64,000 nt of DNA from Lachnoclostridium phytofermentans (GTDB lineage: Bacteria; Bacillota; Clostridia; Lachnospirales; Lachnospiraceae), in NCBI RefSeq assembly GCF_000733755.1, contig NZ_JPOF01000008.1, forward strand, positions 124,001 to 188,000. Direction: 5' to 3'. The first letter of the stretch is position 1. Every line of letters starts with the position of its first letter. The notes under the pieces were generated by a model that was not told where the DNA came from, made no database searches, and saw only the letters and a list, made by a program, of their open reading frames with translations. This document shows, piece by piece, positions 28,895 through 37,879 of this stretch. The translations under genes were made by a program, and so were the position numbers.

Positions 28895-28963
28895 TTATTA
28901 AGCATAATATTGTTAATTGTTTTTGTATCTCTGAAAAAATAAAATAAGAAAATGGTGATTATT

Positions 28964-30505
28964 ATGGGTAAAAAGAAGATATTACATATAAACAGCAAAC
29001 CTTATATGAGAGCATTTCCTCAATATCTATTTTTAGATGCCATAACAAATAATGAATTTACTAACGCGGATAAAGTAGGTAGTATTACTATTCAAGGATT
29101 TAATAAAAACGAATGGAATTTCGATTTAAGAGACTCAGAAACAGAAATAGAGGATGAAACAATCCTTTTTTACAGAAAAGGATATGATTTTGATTCTCTA
29201 AAGTGTATGAATCGAAAAGCCAAAGAGAAGGATGAGGTTATCTTTCACATTGATTATGAACAATACACAAATCGGTGGGATTGCATTTTGTTCTATGTAG
29301 ATAGAGATAATGATAGTGAGCGCATTGATTGTTATCCTGTGATGGATTATGTCTTTGGAAGATATTGCAGTGGTGATTTATTTTCTTTTATAGAAGGGAA
29401 TTATAATATATATAAATGTGGCTGTGATAATTGGGATGCACCAGAATGGTATAAAATAAATATATGTAATGATGAGATATGCGCTTATTCTTCCTACGAT
29501 GGAGCTGATTGGTCATTGGTACAGAAGAAGCAAATTGATGGATTGTCTCAAAGTGGCAACGTTACTCTTGGTTTAATGGTATGCTTATCCTATAATCAGT
29601 ATAATAAATGGCTTTTCAATAATTATATTCAAATAAAATACATTAAAAATGATGGTCTAAGATATGCGGATTTCATTAATAGAGATTGGAAAAATTATGC
29701 GATTAATCCTTTGATTAAGTTTTCGTATGACAAGAAAAGATTTGTAAAAGAAGCGTATGCAGATTTTTGGAGCTATGTGGTAGCTAATATTGACCACTAT
29801 AAATATATTGAATTATGGTTAAACGAATATTATATACCAAATCTACAAGCTTATCAGAGCTATGGAAAAATTCATGAGAGTCTAATATATGGCTATAATG
29901 AGGATGATCATACTGTTTATATGATTTCTACCTATGATGGAAAACCAATATTAAATATTGTTCCGATTGAAATAGTGGAATTGGCTTGGGAAAATGCAGG
30001 GGAATACAATTCAATAGCTAATACGTTTGAATTTGATCCGGATTCTGATAGTTATGATCTTGATATTCCACACATTTATGATAGGATATGTGATTATTTA
30101 TGTGGAAGAAATAGTTCAGAAGATCATAAATATCTTGTGACAGAAGAAAAAGGGATATTCGGAATTAATATATATACGGAGATATTAAATAATGAAGATA
30201 ATAAAAATGAATTTTTAACAGATTTAAGAATTGCATTTTTGTTAGAAGAACACAAAAAGTGTATGAAAGAGAGATTTAAATATCTTAATGAATGGGGACT
30301 TTTTCCTGAATATTATTACATAGAAATTGAAAAGTATATGAATGAGATTAATGATATGGCTAACGTAGTGTTATCATTAGTGATAAAGAATCGATATAGA
30401 AGACAAGAGAGCAAAGAGAATAAAATTTGGGATTTATTAAGAGCGCTTAGTGAAAGTGAGAAAAAGTGTTATAGTATTTTTAAAGGAATTTTAGAGTTAA
30501 TATAA
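28964..30505 (+). CDS. NRPS-associated protein with BtrH-like His motif and lectin-like insert
   Basis: A 513-residue protein, not assignable to a named family by me. The N-terminus has YMRAFPQYLFLDAI. Residues 150-215 resemble a concanavalin-like beta-sandwich (DAPEWYKINIC, YSSYDGADWSLVQ). Near 290-345 comes NEYYIPNLQAYQSYGKIHE followed by SLIYGYNEDDHTVYMI, a pattern I recognise from unnamed proteins beside Firmicute NRPS genes and similar to the His half of BtrH/papain-like folds. The ATG at 28964 follows ATGGTG; an ATG at 28952 is also possible. It may help release or transfer the peptide together with the protein at 25815. Soluble, with no signal peptide. Confidence 0.55.
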   Translation: MGKKKILHINSKPYMRAFPQYLFLDAITNNEFTNADKVGSITIQGFNKNEWNFDLRDSETEIEDETILFYRKGYDFDSLKCMNRKAKEKDEVIFHIDYEQYTNRWDCILFYVDRDNDSERIDCYPVMDYVFGRYCSGDLFSFIEGNYNIYKCGCDNWDAPEWYKINICNDEICAYSSYDGADWSLVQKKQIDGLSQSGNVTLGLMVCLSYNQYNKWLFNNYIQIKYIKNDGLRYADFINRDWKNYAINPLIKFSYDKKRFVKEAYADFWSYVVANIDHYKYIELWLNEYYIPNLQAYQSYGKIHESLIYGYNEDDHTVYMISTYDGKPILNIVPIEIVELAWENAGEYNSIANTFEFDPDSDSYDLDIPHIYDRICDYLCGRNSSEDHKYLVTEEKGIFGINIYTEILNNEDNKNEFLTDLRIAFLLEEHKKCMKERFKYLNEWGLFPEYYYIEIEKYMNEINDMANVVLSLVIKNRYRRQESKENKIWDLLRALSESEKKCYSIFKGILELI

Positions 30506-30894
30506 AAGTAAACAAATAACTAGAATAGTTCCGAGTTGGCGACCGATCACGGTTGTTCATTGATGAATGTCTCTACATAGTTCGTGAGAGGTGTTTTACT
30601 ATTCGTAGATCCATTAGAATTTCTTGTTTTCTCAATTACACAAATGTCATTAGTGACGGAAGTCATAGCCAGAAATAGGTTATTTGTTGCTAACATATCC
30701 TTGGAAATCATAGTTTTGGCAAGAATCTCATATAAAGTATTTTTCAATTACTGAAAACTAACTTTACTTTGGGGAATTCACTGTAATTGGTAATTATAAT
30801 AACCTTTTTTATCGGTATTTACACCATTCGGTACATATTACGCATTAAGGGATTACGTATCAATAATGAATTATGTTATTTTGGAGGAAAAGAA

Positions 30895-31923
30895 ATGTCA
30901 CTTGATTTTTTACTAAAGTTACCTAAACCAGAAGAACTAATAGAACAATATCCTTTGAATAATAACATTTTAAATATAAAAATACAAAGAGAAAATGATA
31001 TTAAAAATGTGTTGTCGGGAAACTCTAATAAATTCTTGATTATAGTTGGACCATGTTCTGCAGATAGTGAAGATTCAATATTGGATTATATATTGCGATT
31101 AGCAAAACTTCAAGATGAATTGAAGAATGATATAATAATAATTCCAAGAGTATATACCAGTAAACCGCGTACTCGAGGAAGCGGATACAAAGGAATGTTA
31201 CATCAGCCTATTAATAACGAAGAAGAGGATATGCTAAAAGGCTTAATAGCCGTTCGAAAGTTACACAAAAAAGTCATTGATTGTAGTGGGCTATCCGCTG
31301 CTGATGAAATGTTGTATCCTGAAGTCATTAGATATATTTCAGATTTGGTTTCTTATATAGCGATTGGAGCACGTTCGGTTGAAAATCAGGAGCATCGTAT
31401 GGTTGCAAGTGGACTTGATATACCAGTTGGAATGAAAAATCCGACTAGTGGAAACATTGGTGTAATGCTTAATTCGATAATTGCATCGCAACAGAAACAT
31501 AAATTTATCTACAGTGGCTGGGAGGTGGAGTCTTCCGGGAATCCTTTTACGCATGCGATATTAAGAGGATACATAAACAAAGATGGTCAAAACTTGCCGA
31601 ATTATCATTATGAAGAACTATTAGATATATATAACAGATATAATTTAGAGGAGTTAAAAAATAGAGCTTTAATTGTAGATGTGAGCCATTCAAATTCTAA
31701 AAAAAATTATTGTGAACAAATAAGGATAAGTAAAGATATTATGAGAAGTCGTATGCTTTCTAGATCTATTAAAAAACTCGTAAAGGGTATTATGCTGGAA
31801 AGTTACATAAAGGACGGTAATCAAGATATCAAAGGGACCACTTATGGACTGTCAGTAACAGATTCATGCCTTGGATGGACGAAGACGGAAAGATTAATCT
31901 ATGATTTAGTTGATATGTTATGA
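30895..31923 (+). CDS. Class I DAHP synthase (AroG/F/H type), candidate aminoDAHP synthase
   Basis: A 342-residue enzyme starting at 30895, 5-6 nt after TTGGAGG; the longer frame to 30787 codes for a hydrophobic stretch with no site. It has IIVGPCSADS, RVYTSKPRTRGSGYKG, GARSVENQEHRM, VGMKNPTSGN, RGY, VDVSHSNSKKN and GIMLESYI, the metal and PEP ligands of the AroG fold. In rifamycin clusters the aminoDAHP synthase RifH is of the plant-like class II, so an AroG-type enzyme here would be a different solution. It could instead boost ordinary DAHP supply. It lies some 6 kb from the other AHBA genes. Confidence 0.86.
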   Translation: MSLDFLLKLPKPEELIEQYPLNNNILNIKIQRENDIKNVLSGNSNKFLIIVGPCSADSEDSILDYILRLAKLQDELKNDIIIIPRVYTSKPRTRGSGYKGMLHQPINNEEEDMLKGLIAVRKLHKKVIDCSGLSAADEMLYPEVIRYISDLVSYIAIGARSVENQEHRMVASGLDIPVGMKNPTSGNIGVMLNSIIASQQKHKFIYSGWEVESSGNPFTHAILRGYINKDGQNLPNYHYEELLDIYNRYNLEELKNRALIVDVSHSNSKKNYCEQIRISKDIMRSRMLSRSIKKLVKGIMLESYIKDGNQDIKGTTYGLSVTDSCLGWTKTERLIYDLVDML

Positions 31924-32048
31924 TAGGGGTGACTAGCTATTAAAAATCAAGCTTTTCTTTTAAAAAACTGAGAAGAAAAAAGGGTAAGCTTAATAAATCA
32001 TTATAAATTTAAAGTTGAGAAGTTTGTATTACTGTTGCCACCACTCAA

Positions 32049-32600
32049 TTAGCGGAGTTTTGAAGAATCGAAGTCAATACTATTTTTCTCTAAGATAAAG
32101 ATAAATTTGATAAGATTTTTGATGACATGCGAGCAGGCAACTCGGTGAGATTTACCTTCGTCTCGTTTCTTAGCGTAGTATTCAGCAAATACCATGTATA
32201 CTGAATCAAAGGTATGCATAGATTTATAAGCGTAAATCAAAATAAGAAGACCCCCGTTTAACCATATGGCCTCCGTGTTACGAAATTCCTGATTCATAAT
32301 ACCCATGTACTAATCCGGCAAAGTACAGCATTTGAGCAGGTGAATTAAATGTGGATAAATCACCATATTCTGCATAGATAACTGCTGATGATAATGCACC
32401 AATGCCTGGTATGGTAAGCTATTTGGGCTCAATATCCTGAATCAGAGAAATGATTTGTTCTTCAATCAAGTTAAGTTATTTTGCGGATTGGTTGCATAGG
32501 TTAATCAGGCTTTGGAGTTGCAATGAAAAGATTTCATTATTTCAAGCGTTTGATTCCATTACTTAGCGAGATTACGAGCGTTTCACTCTATTTTGGAGGC
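32049..32600 (-). pseudogene. IS110-family transposase remnant
   Basis: Read on the minus strand, the segment contains the IS110 C-terminal signature LTIPGIGALSSAVIYAEYGD, then FNSPAQMLYFAGL and further KRDEGKSHRVACSHVIKNLI near the stop at 32049. In-frame stops (for example directly before LTIPGIG) and a frame break near 32310 show it is dead. The N-terminal DEDD part is not recognisable. It marks an old insertion at the right edge of the biosynthetic cluster. Confidence 0.8.
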
Positions 32601-33019
32601 TAACATTTATGACATCAAAAAGGGCTATTACTGATTAGCAATTCAGGCTCCTTATGGAGTGTCGCAAAAGCGATCTCTCCGAACATCAATGGTGTCAATG
32701 CAACCTATTATAAAGTTGTGCGGCGTCACTGCTCCAGTCAAACAGCTCACAGCTTTCTGGCCAAAAAAGTTGTTTAGTAGCATAATTGTTCCGGAAATCG
32801 TGTTATCATCCGGTAAACAACGAATTGTTTTCTGTTCAACATATTTAAACACCCTGCTAATGCTAGAGCGAATTGTTTATATGGTTATTTGGCTTCATTG
32901 TCTGAAGAGCTTCCTTTTTGTTTCACTCATAAGCTCCGCTTATCCGAGTTTGATGCTGTTGCTGTCAGCCAATATGGTTTCTGAATTGATGCACTGTTTT
33001 TTTACTGTGCTCCGAGCAT
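32601..33019. other. Degenerate sequence without a supportable gene
   Basis: About 420 bp between two broken mobile-element genes. The plus-strand open frame 32659-33021 and the minus-strand frame 32652-32852 show no motif that I recognise and look like chance openings in decayed DNA. No promoter, terminator or repeat stands out. Confidence 0.5.
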
Positions 33020-33715
33020 AAATGCATTTGATATGACCTAGTTGATAAACCGTAAAACAAGGGGTTTCCTGTCATTATCCGGCTACAGGGCAGAAAGCTG
33101 TATCATCAATGATTGATATTACCCCACCAGCTGCATCGATCCTAGAATATATGTATTTAGCGGTCTAGTCCACTGACAGACCATTGTAATTATAGTGAAC
33201 CACGATCTGCTACTTCAGGGTTCCGTGGACAGGTTTTTCAAGGACTGCATTCATATGTGGAATTCCTACCATAACGAGGGCAAAGCTATCGAGCGAGTCA
33301 TAATGCTGATTTATAGAGTTATGAAGTCCCTTAAAATATCCGTCTCAAGATACTGGCATTCATCCATAAAGATTGTCTTATGCTTTTATCTGAGAAGATA
33401 ACGAAGCCGTTCCTATATGGAGATAAACATAAGATATTTTCTGTTGCTGGTGTCATGTCCCAGTTGAGTACACAACTGCCGGTAAAACTCTGATTCGATA
33501 AATGTTAAGAGGCAGGTATAGAACATTAAAAAGGTTTTGTTTAGACTATCGGAAATGCAACGCAGAGCAAAGGGTTTACTCATATTGGGAGGCGTTACCA
33601 GTCCGATACCGCGGGTGTTCTTTAAGAAAGACAGTTGGTTCTGAACCTCAAGATGATCCCTTGATTGGAATGTGTCATTTATGGGGGCTGACTTATCAAA
33701 AGGATAGAAGCTAAG
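33020..33715 (-). pseudogene. Broken ExeA/TniB-like AAA ATPase (transposition accessory gene)
   Basis: On the minus strand, starting near 33715, pieces in shifting frames read SFYPFDKSAPINDTFQS, NTRGIGLVT, ESEFYRQL, KTIFMDECQYLETDIL, FALVMVGIPHMNAVLEKP, HYNYNGLS and AKYIYSRIDAAGG. This order (PFxx start, damaged Walker A, Walker B DEC/DEA, sensor region VGIP, YIxxRxxxAG) is that of the ExeA-type ATPase that accompanies DDE integrases in some Firmicute elements. At least three frameshifts or stops and a missing GKT in Walker A show it is inactive. Its partner integrase is not visible; it may have been removed when the sequence around 33.7-33.8 kb was joined. Confidence 0.75.
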
Positions 33716-33822
33716 TTCGTAAAAAGTGTTAATATATGATCACCACCTCCAGTTATGGAATAATCAAACAAAGTTTAAAATAGTTAAAAGCTAGCGCTAC
33801 TTTAGAGAAAGAGTGATTTGTA

Positions 33823-34698
33823 ATGTATATATATGGTTGCCCAATGAACTACGGTATTAATGCAAAAGGTCTAGATAACAGTATTGAATATTTGCAAAAA
33901 GAATTAATAAATAAAAGAGTTGGAGACGTTACACATATTTCTATCGATTTGTTAAGATGCTGCAAAAGAAAGGAAACCAACAATCAAAAGTTGAAAATGT
34001 TAAATAGCGTATTAGCTACATGTAAAGTAATAGCAGAAAAGGCAGATAAAATAATTAAAGCGGGGGAAATTCCATTATTTATTGGTGGAGATCACAGCGC
34101 ATCTATTGGTTCAGTTTCTGCATCTAGTAATAATTATGATGATCTTGGTTTGCTTTGGATTGATGCTCATCCCGATATCAATACAGATGATACTACAATT
34201 ACAGGAAATATACATGGTATGTCTGTTGCATCCCTACTAGGATTAGGTAGTGCATCATTAACAAAAATATTGAATGATATAAATAAAATTAAACCCAAGA
34301 ATATAGTAATGCTAGGATTGAGAGCCATCGACCCACCTGAAAAAGCTTTATTGGATGAGTTGAAGATTAAGTATTACACCCGTAGTGATATAAAAAAAAT
34401 AGGGATCCATAACTTACTGGTAAAAATAGAGAAATATTTAGATAATAAAAAAATACATGTTAGCATTGATATCGATGTAATGAATCCTAAAATTATCCCA
34501 GGTGTTTCAGTGCCTGTTGAGGACGGGTTGGAAATCAGTGAAATGAATTATACGATATCTTTTGTTAAAGCAAGAATGAAAGTAATAGCTTGGGATATTG
34601 TAGAATTCAACCATTATTATGATATAGAGGATAAAACTGCTAAGTATATTTTATACATGATTGATAGTATATGTGAAAGAAATACATTGTTAGTATAA
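33823..34698 (+). CDS. Arginase/agmatinase-family ureohydrolase
   Basis: A 291-residue intact enzyme with the binuclear manganese ligands of the family: FIGGDHSASIG, WIDAHPDINTD, GNIHGMSVASLLG and SIDIDVMNP, then WDIVEFN. The usual DP after the DxD pair is NP here. It hydrolyses a guanidino group to an amine plus urea; length and the N-terminal YIYGCPMNYG fit arginase. It lies between dead transposon pieces on the plus strand, like the biosynthetic genes, so it may be a displaced cluster gene (precursor supply of ornithine, or removal of a guanidine protecting group) or an independent catabolic gene. Confidence 0.85.
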   Translation: MYIYGCPMNYGINAKGLDNSIEYLQKELINKRVGDVTHISIDLLRCCKRKETNNQKLKMLNSVLATCKVIAEKADKIIKAGEIPLFIGGDHSASIGSVSASSNNYDDLGLLWIDAHPDINTDDTTITGNIHGMSVASLLGLGSASLTKILNDINKIKPKNIVMLGLRAIDPPEKALLDELKIKYYTRSDIKKIGIHNLLVKIEKYLDNKKIHVSIDIDVMNPKIIPGVSVPVEDGLEISEMNYTISFVKARMKVIAWDIVEFNHYYDIEDKTAKYILYMIDSICERNTLLV

Positions 34699-34715
34699 AA
34701 TTACTATGATTTCTG

Positions 34716-34990
34716 ATGGTTGTAGCATGGATTGGACAAGATATGGCATTTAATGAGTATCGCATAATATATGAACTTAACCATAAGGATGTGATATTAT
34801 ATGTGTACGGGAATACAAATCAGTTATTGAAGCCAGGAAACGGTATTGCGTTTTGGGACAGATTGGAAAAGCGATTTTTAAGGGATGAATTTACTCTAAA
34901 CAAAAATTACCGTAATACTAATCAAATTACCAGATTATGTAATTAAAGCTTTGCTATGGAAGTTTTGCAATTTAAATATTCTATTGGTAA
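34716..34990 (+). pseudogene. UvrD/Rep-like helicase scrap
   Basis: The frame reads VVAWIGQDMAFNEYRII, VYGNTNQLLKPGNGI and LNKNYRNTNQITRLCN, which matches the DExQ (here GQD), GDxxQ (here GNTNQ) and NYRNTxxI motifs of superfamily 1 helicases, in correct order but within only about 80 codons. After a stop, a further SFAMEVLQFKYS piece continues the homology. Both termini are missing, so it is a remnant. Confidence 0.65.
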
Positions 34991-35327
34991 AGACTGTTAG
35001 TAAGTGGGAAGAATTACTGGCTGTTACAGCTAGATATGCATATCAACATAACACGGAAGATTTGCGGAGATTAACTGAATTTTTAGAACAAAGGTAATTG
35101 ATCTATTACCGCAAGATAAAAACTATTGCTCAAGAATATGGGGCTGCGGATAGAGCTCCGTTCTAAATATGACGGTTTAAGAAATCTAAAAATTATCAGA
35201 AGTAGTAGATAATAACGAAAAAATGGTTGTTGTACAATTTAATCTTTGGATCTTTACTGATACTAATAAGCTGATTAATCAATTTTTCAGACTCTCTCTT
35301 ATTCTTTAAAATGATTAAGGGAAGAAA
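34991..35327. other. Non-coding decayed sequence
   Basis: About 340 bp between the helicase scrap and the IS110 fragment. Only short frames on either strand and no recognised motif, promoter or terminator. Confidence 0.45.
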
Positions 35328-35768
35328 ATGAAAAATGTAGGGTCTGCAATTGAAAATTATCCGTCTGCTTTAGAGTATTCAAAAGATATACCGGTAGTAG
35401 GACCTTATAACATGTTGACCGGTGAGAAAAATCGTGTCCAGAACTGTCTGACTGTCTCTAACCTGAAGCTTGATGATGTTTTTAGTGATGTCTTCGGCAA
35501 ATCTTCCAAATCAATTACCTGCTACCTGCTTGACCATCCCGGTGAAAGCTTTGATGTTTCTCCTTTCATTGACGGACGATGTAAAACTCCCATCGAAGAA
35601 ATCCAGGCTGCTATTGATGGTGCCATTTCCCCTGAGCAGGCTATCAAACTTCGTCAATGTCTCGCACACATTGATGAAATTGAAGCCCACAAGAAGGAAA
35701 TCGAGCAGGAAATACTTCACATTGCAGAACCCTTTTCTGCTGTTTTGGATTTTCTCTATAAGCGCTAG
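35328..35768 (+). pseudogene. IS110-type transposase internal fragment
   Basis: A 146-codon frame whose middle (TGEKNRVQNCLTVSNLKLD, DVFSDVFGKSSKSI) matches the central RNRLQKxLxxANIKL / SDVFGxSG region of IS110-family transposases, followed by a helical stretch typical of the part before the C-terminal domain. The N-terminal DEDD domain and the C-terminal PGIG domain are absent, so it is a deletion remnant. It comes from a different copy than the minus-strand remnant at 32.0-32.6 kb, which keeps the other half. Confidence 0.65.
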
Positions 35769-35771
35769 CTA

Positions 35772-35800
35772 TTGGTTTATCTACTAGTATATGGTAAAAT
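35772..35800 (+). promoter_or_regulatory. Sigma-A-type promoter for the YHYH-domain gene
   Basis: TTGGTT, exactly 17 nt, then TAAAAT, placed 46 bp before the ATG at 35846, with GGGAGG as ribosome site in between. Confidence 0.5.
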
Positions 35801-35845
35801 ATAGAATAATAAAGGTACGAATGTGAAAATTGGGAGGATTACAAA

Positions 35846-36385
35846 ATGAGAAAATTAAAATGTTTTTGTCTAGCTTTTATTATGTTTATAGTACTAAATT
35901 TAGTTCCTTTTTCTAGTGTTGTTAATGATGCAAATATTATTGTTGCTGAAGCTCATTCTGGTAGAACCGATTCTAGAGGTGGACATAAGGATAATAAGAA
36001 TAAGAGTGGATTAGGTAGTTATCATTTTCATTGCGGAGGCTATTCAGCACATTTACATGACAATGGGGTATGTCCTTATAAAAGTAGCAGTAAGAACCAA
36101 AGTTCTAATAAGACATCACAGAACAGTAATAAGAAAAGTAATAAAACATCCAACCAACCATCTTCAAGCAAAAACAACTCAAGTAAAACATCAACTACAA
36201 TAGAAAAGAATATAGTAAAAGAGGTTCAATTAGCATTGAATAAACTTGGATATGATTGTGGGGATGCAGATGGTATTAATGGGAAAAAGACAAAAGCAGC
36301 CGTTAAGAAGTTTCAAGAAGATAATAATCTTACAGTAGATGGTATCATTGGGAAAGAAGTAAAAAAAGCATTAAATATAAAGTAA
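35846..36385 (+). CDS. Secreted YHYH-domain protein with peptidoglycan-binding domain
   Basis: A 179-residue exported protein: signal peptide in residues 1-35 (FCLAFIMFIVLNLVPF), then a YHYH-type Cys/His motif (AHSGRTDSRGGHKDNKNKSG, then GSYHFHCGGYSAHLHDNG with CPY), a Ser/Asn/Lys-rich flexible linker (residues 80-125) and a C-terminal PG_binding_1 domain (QLALNKLGYDCGDADGING, AAVKKFQEDNNLTVDG). The last domain would hold it in the cell wall. The His-rich module may bind metal. Ordinary Firmicute wall protein; no link to the biosynthetic cluster is evident. Confidence 0.8.
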   Translation: MRKLKCFCLAFIMFIVLNLVPFSSVVNDANIIVAEAHSGRTDSRGGHKDNKNKSGLGSYHFHCGGYSAHLHDNGVCPYKSSSKNQSSNKTSQNSNKKSNKTSNQPSSSKNNSSKTSTTIEKNIVKEVQLALNKLGYDCGDADGINGKKTKAAVKKFQEDNNLTVDGIIGKEVKKALNIK

Positions 36386-36498
36386 TTGAAATATAGCTTA
36401 TAAAGGTAGCAACATTTAACCACAGAATGGAAACAATTAGCGATTTAACTCGTCTAACCTATAGAACAACTAAAATAGTCATGGAATAGGAGCAGAAT

Positions 36499-37317
36499 AT
36501 GAAAAGATTAATTTCGTTACTTGTGGTTGGTATCTTTACACCAATTTTATTATCAGGCTGTGGAACAAAGATTTTAACGCCGGGTAGTAGAACTACAGAA
36601 CCGGATAGTAATGCGCTTTATCAACCTAGTATAACTGAGGTTGGAGAAGTAGAGGGCACTGACCATGATGTAAAAGACAGCCATCCTATGGTCATGATCA
36701 ATGGAGAACTCTACTATGATACAGGCAAGGAAAGTGATATTGGAGCCAGATGTGGTGTAATGGATGGAAAGATTCTCTCTACAGTTGACGGTTCAGATAT
36801 TCCGACGGAGGATAATCAATCGAATTTTGGTAGTGGATATGAATATCAGTATGTTGGAGATGGTGGCATTGATATTGTGATTGATCAAAAATGGATTCGA
36901 TTTGAAAAAGAATCCAAAAAGAATACAGAGTCTATGAATAATTCTGAAATGGATGCTTGGGGTGTCGAGCTAACTGCTAGTAATATCACACCAACTGGGT
37001 TGACTTTAGAATGTAATCAGTCAGGAGGTCAACCGTCGGGTGAATTGTCTACAGGTAGTCGATTTTGGCTAGAAGTAAAAACAGAGGATCAATGGACACC
37101 AGTAGAAACATTAAAGTTAGAATATGTTGTTGCTTGGACATTAGAAGGTTGGATAATCACTAAGAATGGTAGCACAGAATGGAAAGTGAATTGGGAAAGG
37201 CTCTATGGTGAACTTCCTTCCGGAAGTTACAGAATTGGTAAAGAAGTGATGGATTTTAGAGCTACAGGTGATTATGATACTAATGATTACTATGCATACT
37301 TTGAAATCGAGGATTAA
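36499..37317 (+). CDS. Lipoprotein with Ig-like C-terminal domain
   Basis: A 272-residue lipoprotein with lipobox LLSGC at residues 18-22. The middle (HPMVMINGELYYDTGKES) resembles a small beta domain seen in clostridial lipoproteins, and the C-terminal 120 residues (VELTASNITPTGLTLECNQS, PSGSYRIGKEVMDFRATGDY) look like an immunoglobulin-like beta-sandwich. AGGAG precedes the ATG. Function unknown; probably at the outer face of the membrane. Confidence 0.7.
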   Translation: MKRLISLLVVGIFTPILLSGCGTKILTPGSRTTEPDSNALYQPSITEVGEVEGTDHDVKDSHPMVMINGELYYDTGKESDIGARCGVMDGKILSTVDGSDIPTEDNQSNFGSGYEYQYVGDGGIDIVIDQKWIRFEKESKKNTESMNNSEMDAWGVELTASNITPTGLTLECNQSGGQPSGELSTGSRFWLEVKTEDQWTPVETLKLEYVVAWTLEGWIITKNGSTEWKVNWERLYGELPSGSYRIGKEVMDFRATGDYDTNDYYAYFEIED

Positions 37318-37324
37318 TCTTGTG

Positions 37325-37354
37325 GTCTCCTTATTGATGAATAGGTAAGGAGAC
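37325..37354 (+). terminator. Hairpin after the lipoprotein gene
   Basis: GTCTCCTTA pairs with TAAGGAGAC (9 bp, 12-nt loop), followed by TTATTC. A weak rho-independent terminator for the lipoprotein. Confidence 0.45.
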
Positions 37355-37413
37355 TTATTCATGCAAGGTATGTTTGTGAATCAAATAGATATGGTGATAT
37401 CAATAGGAATTAA

Positions 37414-37572
37414 TTGACATGGAAATTTTACATAGTATATTTGACAGATAGTAATTTCCGTGCGAAAGCTTTTTGGCATAAGACAGTTGATAAGTTTTCA
37501 TGTCATAAATATACTACAGAAGAAAAGATAATTGACGGGATGCCTAAATTAGCGTTCCTGTTTGTAAATTAG
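37414..37572 (+). pseudogene. GNAT acetyltransferase C-terminal remnant
   Basis: An open frame of 52 codons with no good start reads WKFYIVYLTDSNFRAKAFWH, then EEKIIDGMPKLAFLFVN. This is like the last strand-helix-strand part of GNAT acetyltransferases (N/S-x-x-A-x-x-FW then a closing F-x-V strand). The acetyl-CoA loop is missing. A strong terminator follows directly, presumably that of the lost gene. Confidence 0.45.
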
Positions 37573-37580
37573 GTTAGTGA

Positions 37581-37617
37581 AACCCCAAAGCGACTTAAAC
37601 AATGTCGCTTTGGGGTT
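37581..37617 (+). terminator. Strong rho-independent terminator
   Basis: AACCCCAAAGCGAC pairs perfectly with GTCGCTTTGGGGTT (14 bp) around a 9-nt loop and runs into seven T residues. It insulates the kdp region from upstream genes. The 260 bp from here to 37879 hold no gene I can support. Confidence 0.9.
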
Positions 37618-37840
37618 TTTTTAGTCTTTTTTCTAACCGCTATTTTTAATAAATAAAATCAAAGTTAAGTTATTTTTCAATAACACATTTCATATTTATA
37701 CAATCTTAATGCCATACAAAGCATCTTAAGACCATTTTTATACGTTCTGGTTTAACATAGATTTGGAAGAAGAAAGGAAGCTTGATATGGAGGAATAGAG
37801 TGATTGGAAAAGAAGTTAACAAGCGTAAACAATACAAAAA

Positions 37841-37864
37841 TTTAGTTTAAGTTTATAAACTAAA
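37841..37864 (+). promoter_or_regulatory. Perfect 9-bp inverted repeat in the kdp leader
   Basis: TTTAGTTTA and TAAACTAAA flank AGTTTA and end directly at the AAAGGAGG ribosome site of the first small ORF. It may be an operator or an RNA hairpin that masks the ribosome site. No recognised c-di-AMP (ydaO) or other riboswitch is visible in the leader. Confidence 0.4.
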
Positions 37865-37879
37865 AAGGAGGTAAAAAGT

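Noticed and set aside
30547-30747. Minus-strand 66-codon frame with LFLAMTSVTNDICVIE, like the end of a helicase (VAMTR motif)
   Set aside because: Similarity rests on one short motif, there is no ribosome site and no adjacent helicase sequence on that strand; it may be a scrap but cannot be supported as a gene.
32659-33714. Plus-strand open frames of 68-120 codons
   Set aside because: They lie opposite the minus-strand ExeA-like remnant or in decayed DNA, and none has a recognisable motif or ribosome site.
37618-37879. Possible c-di-AMP (ydaO) or potassium riboswitch before kdp
   Set aside because: The leader is AT-rich and lacks the conserved GC-rich helices and consensus loops; only one simple inverted repeat is seen.
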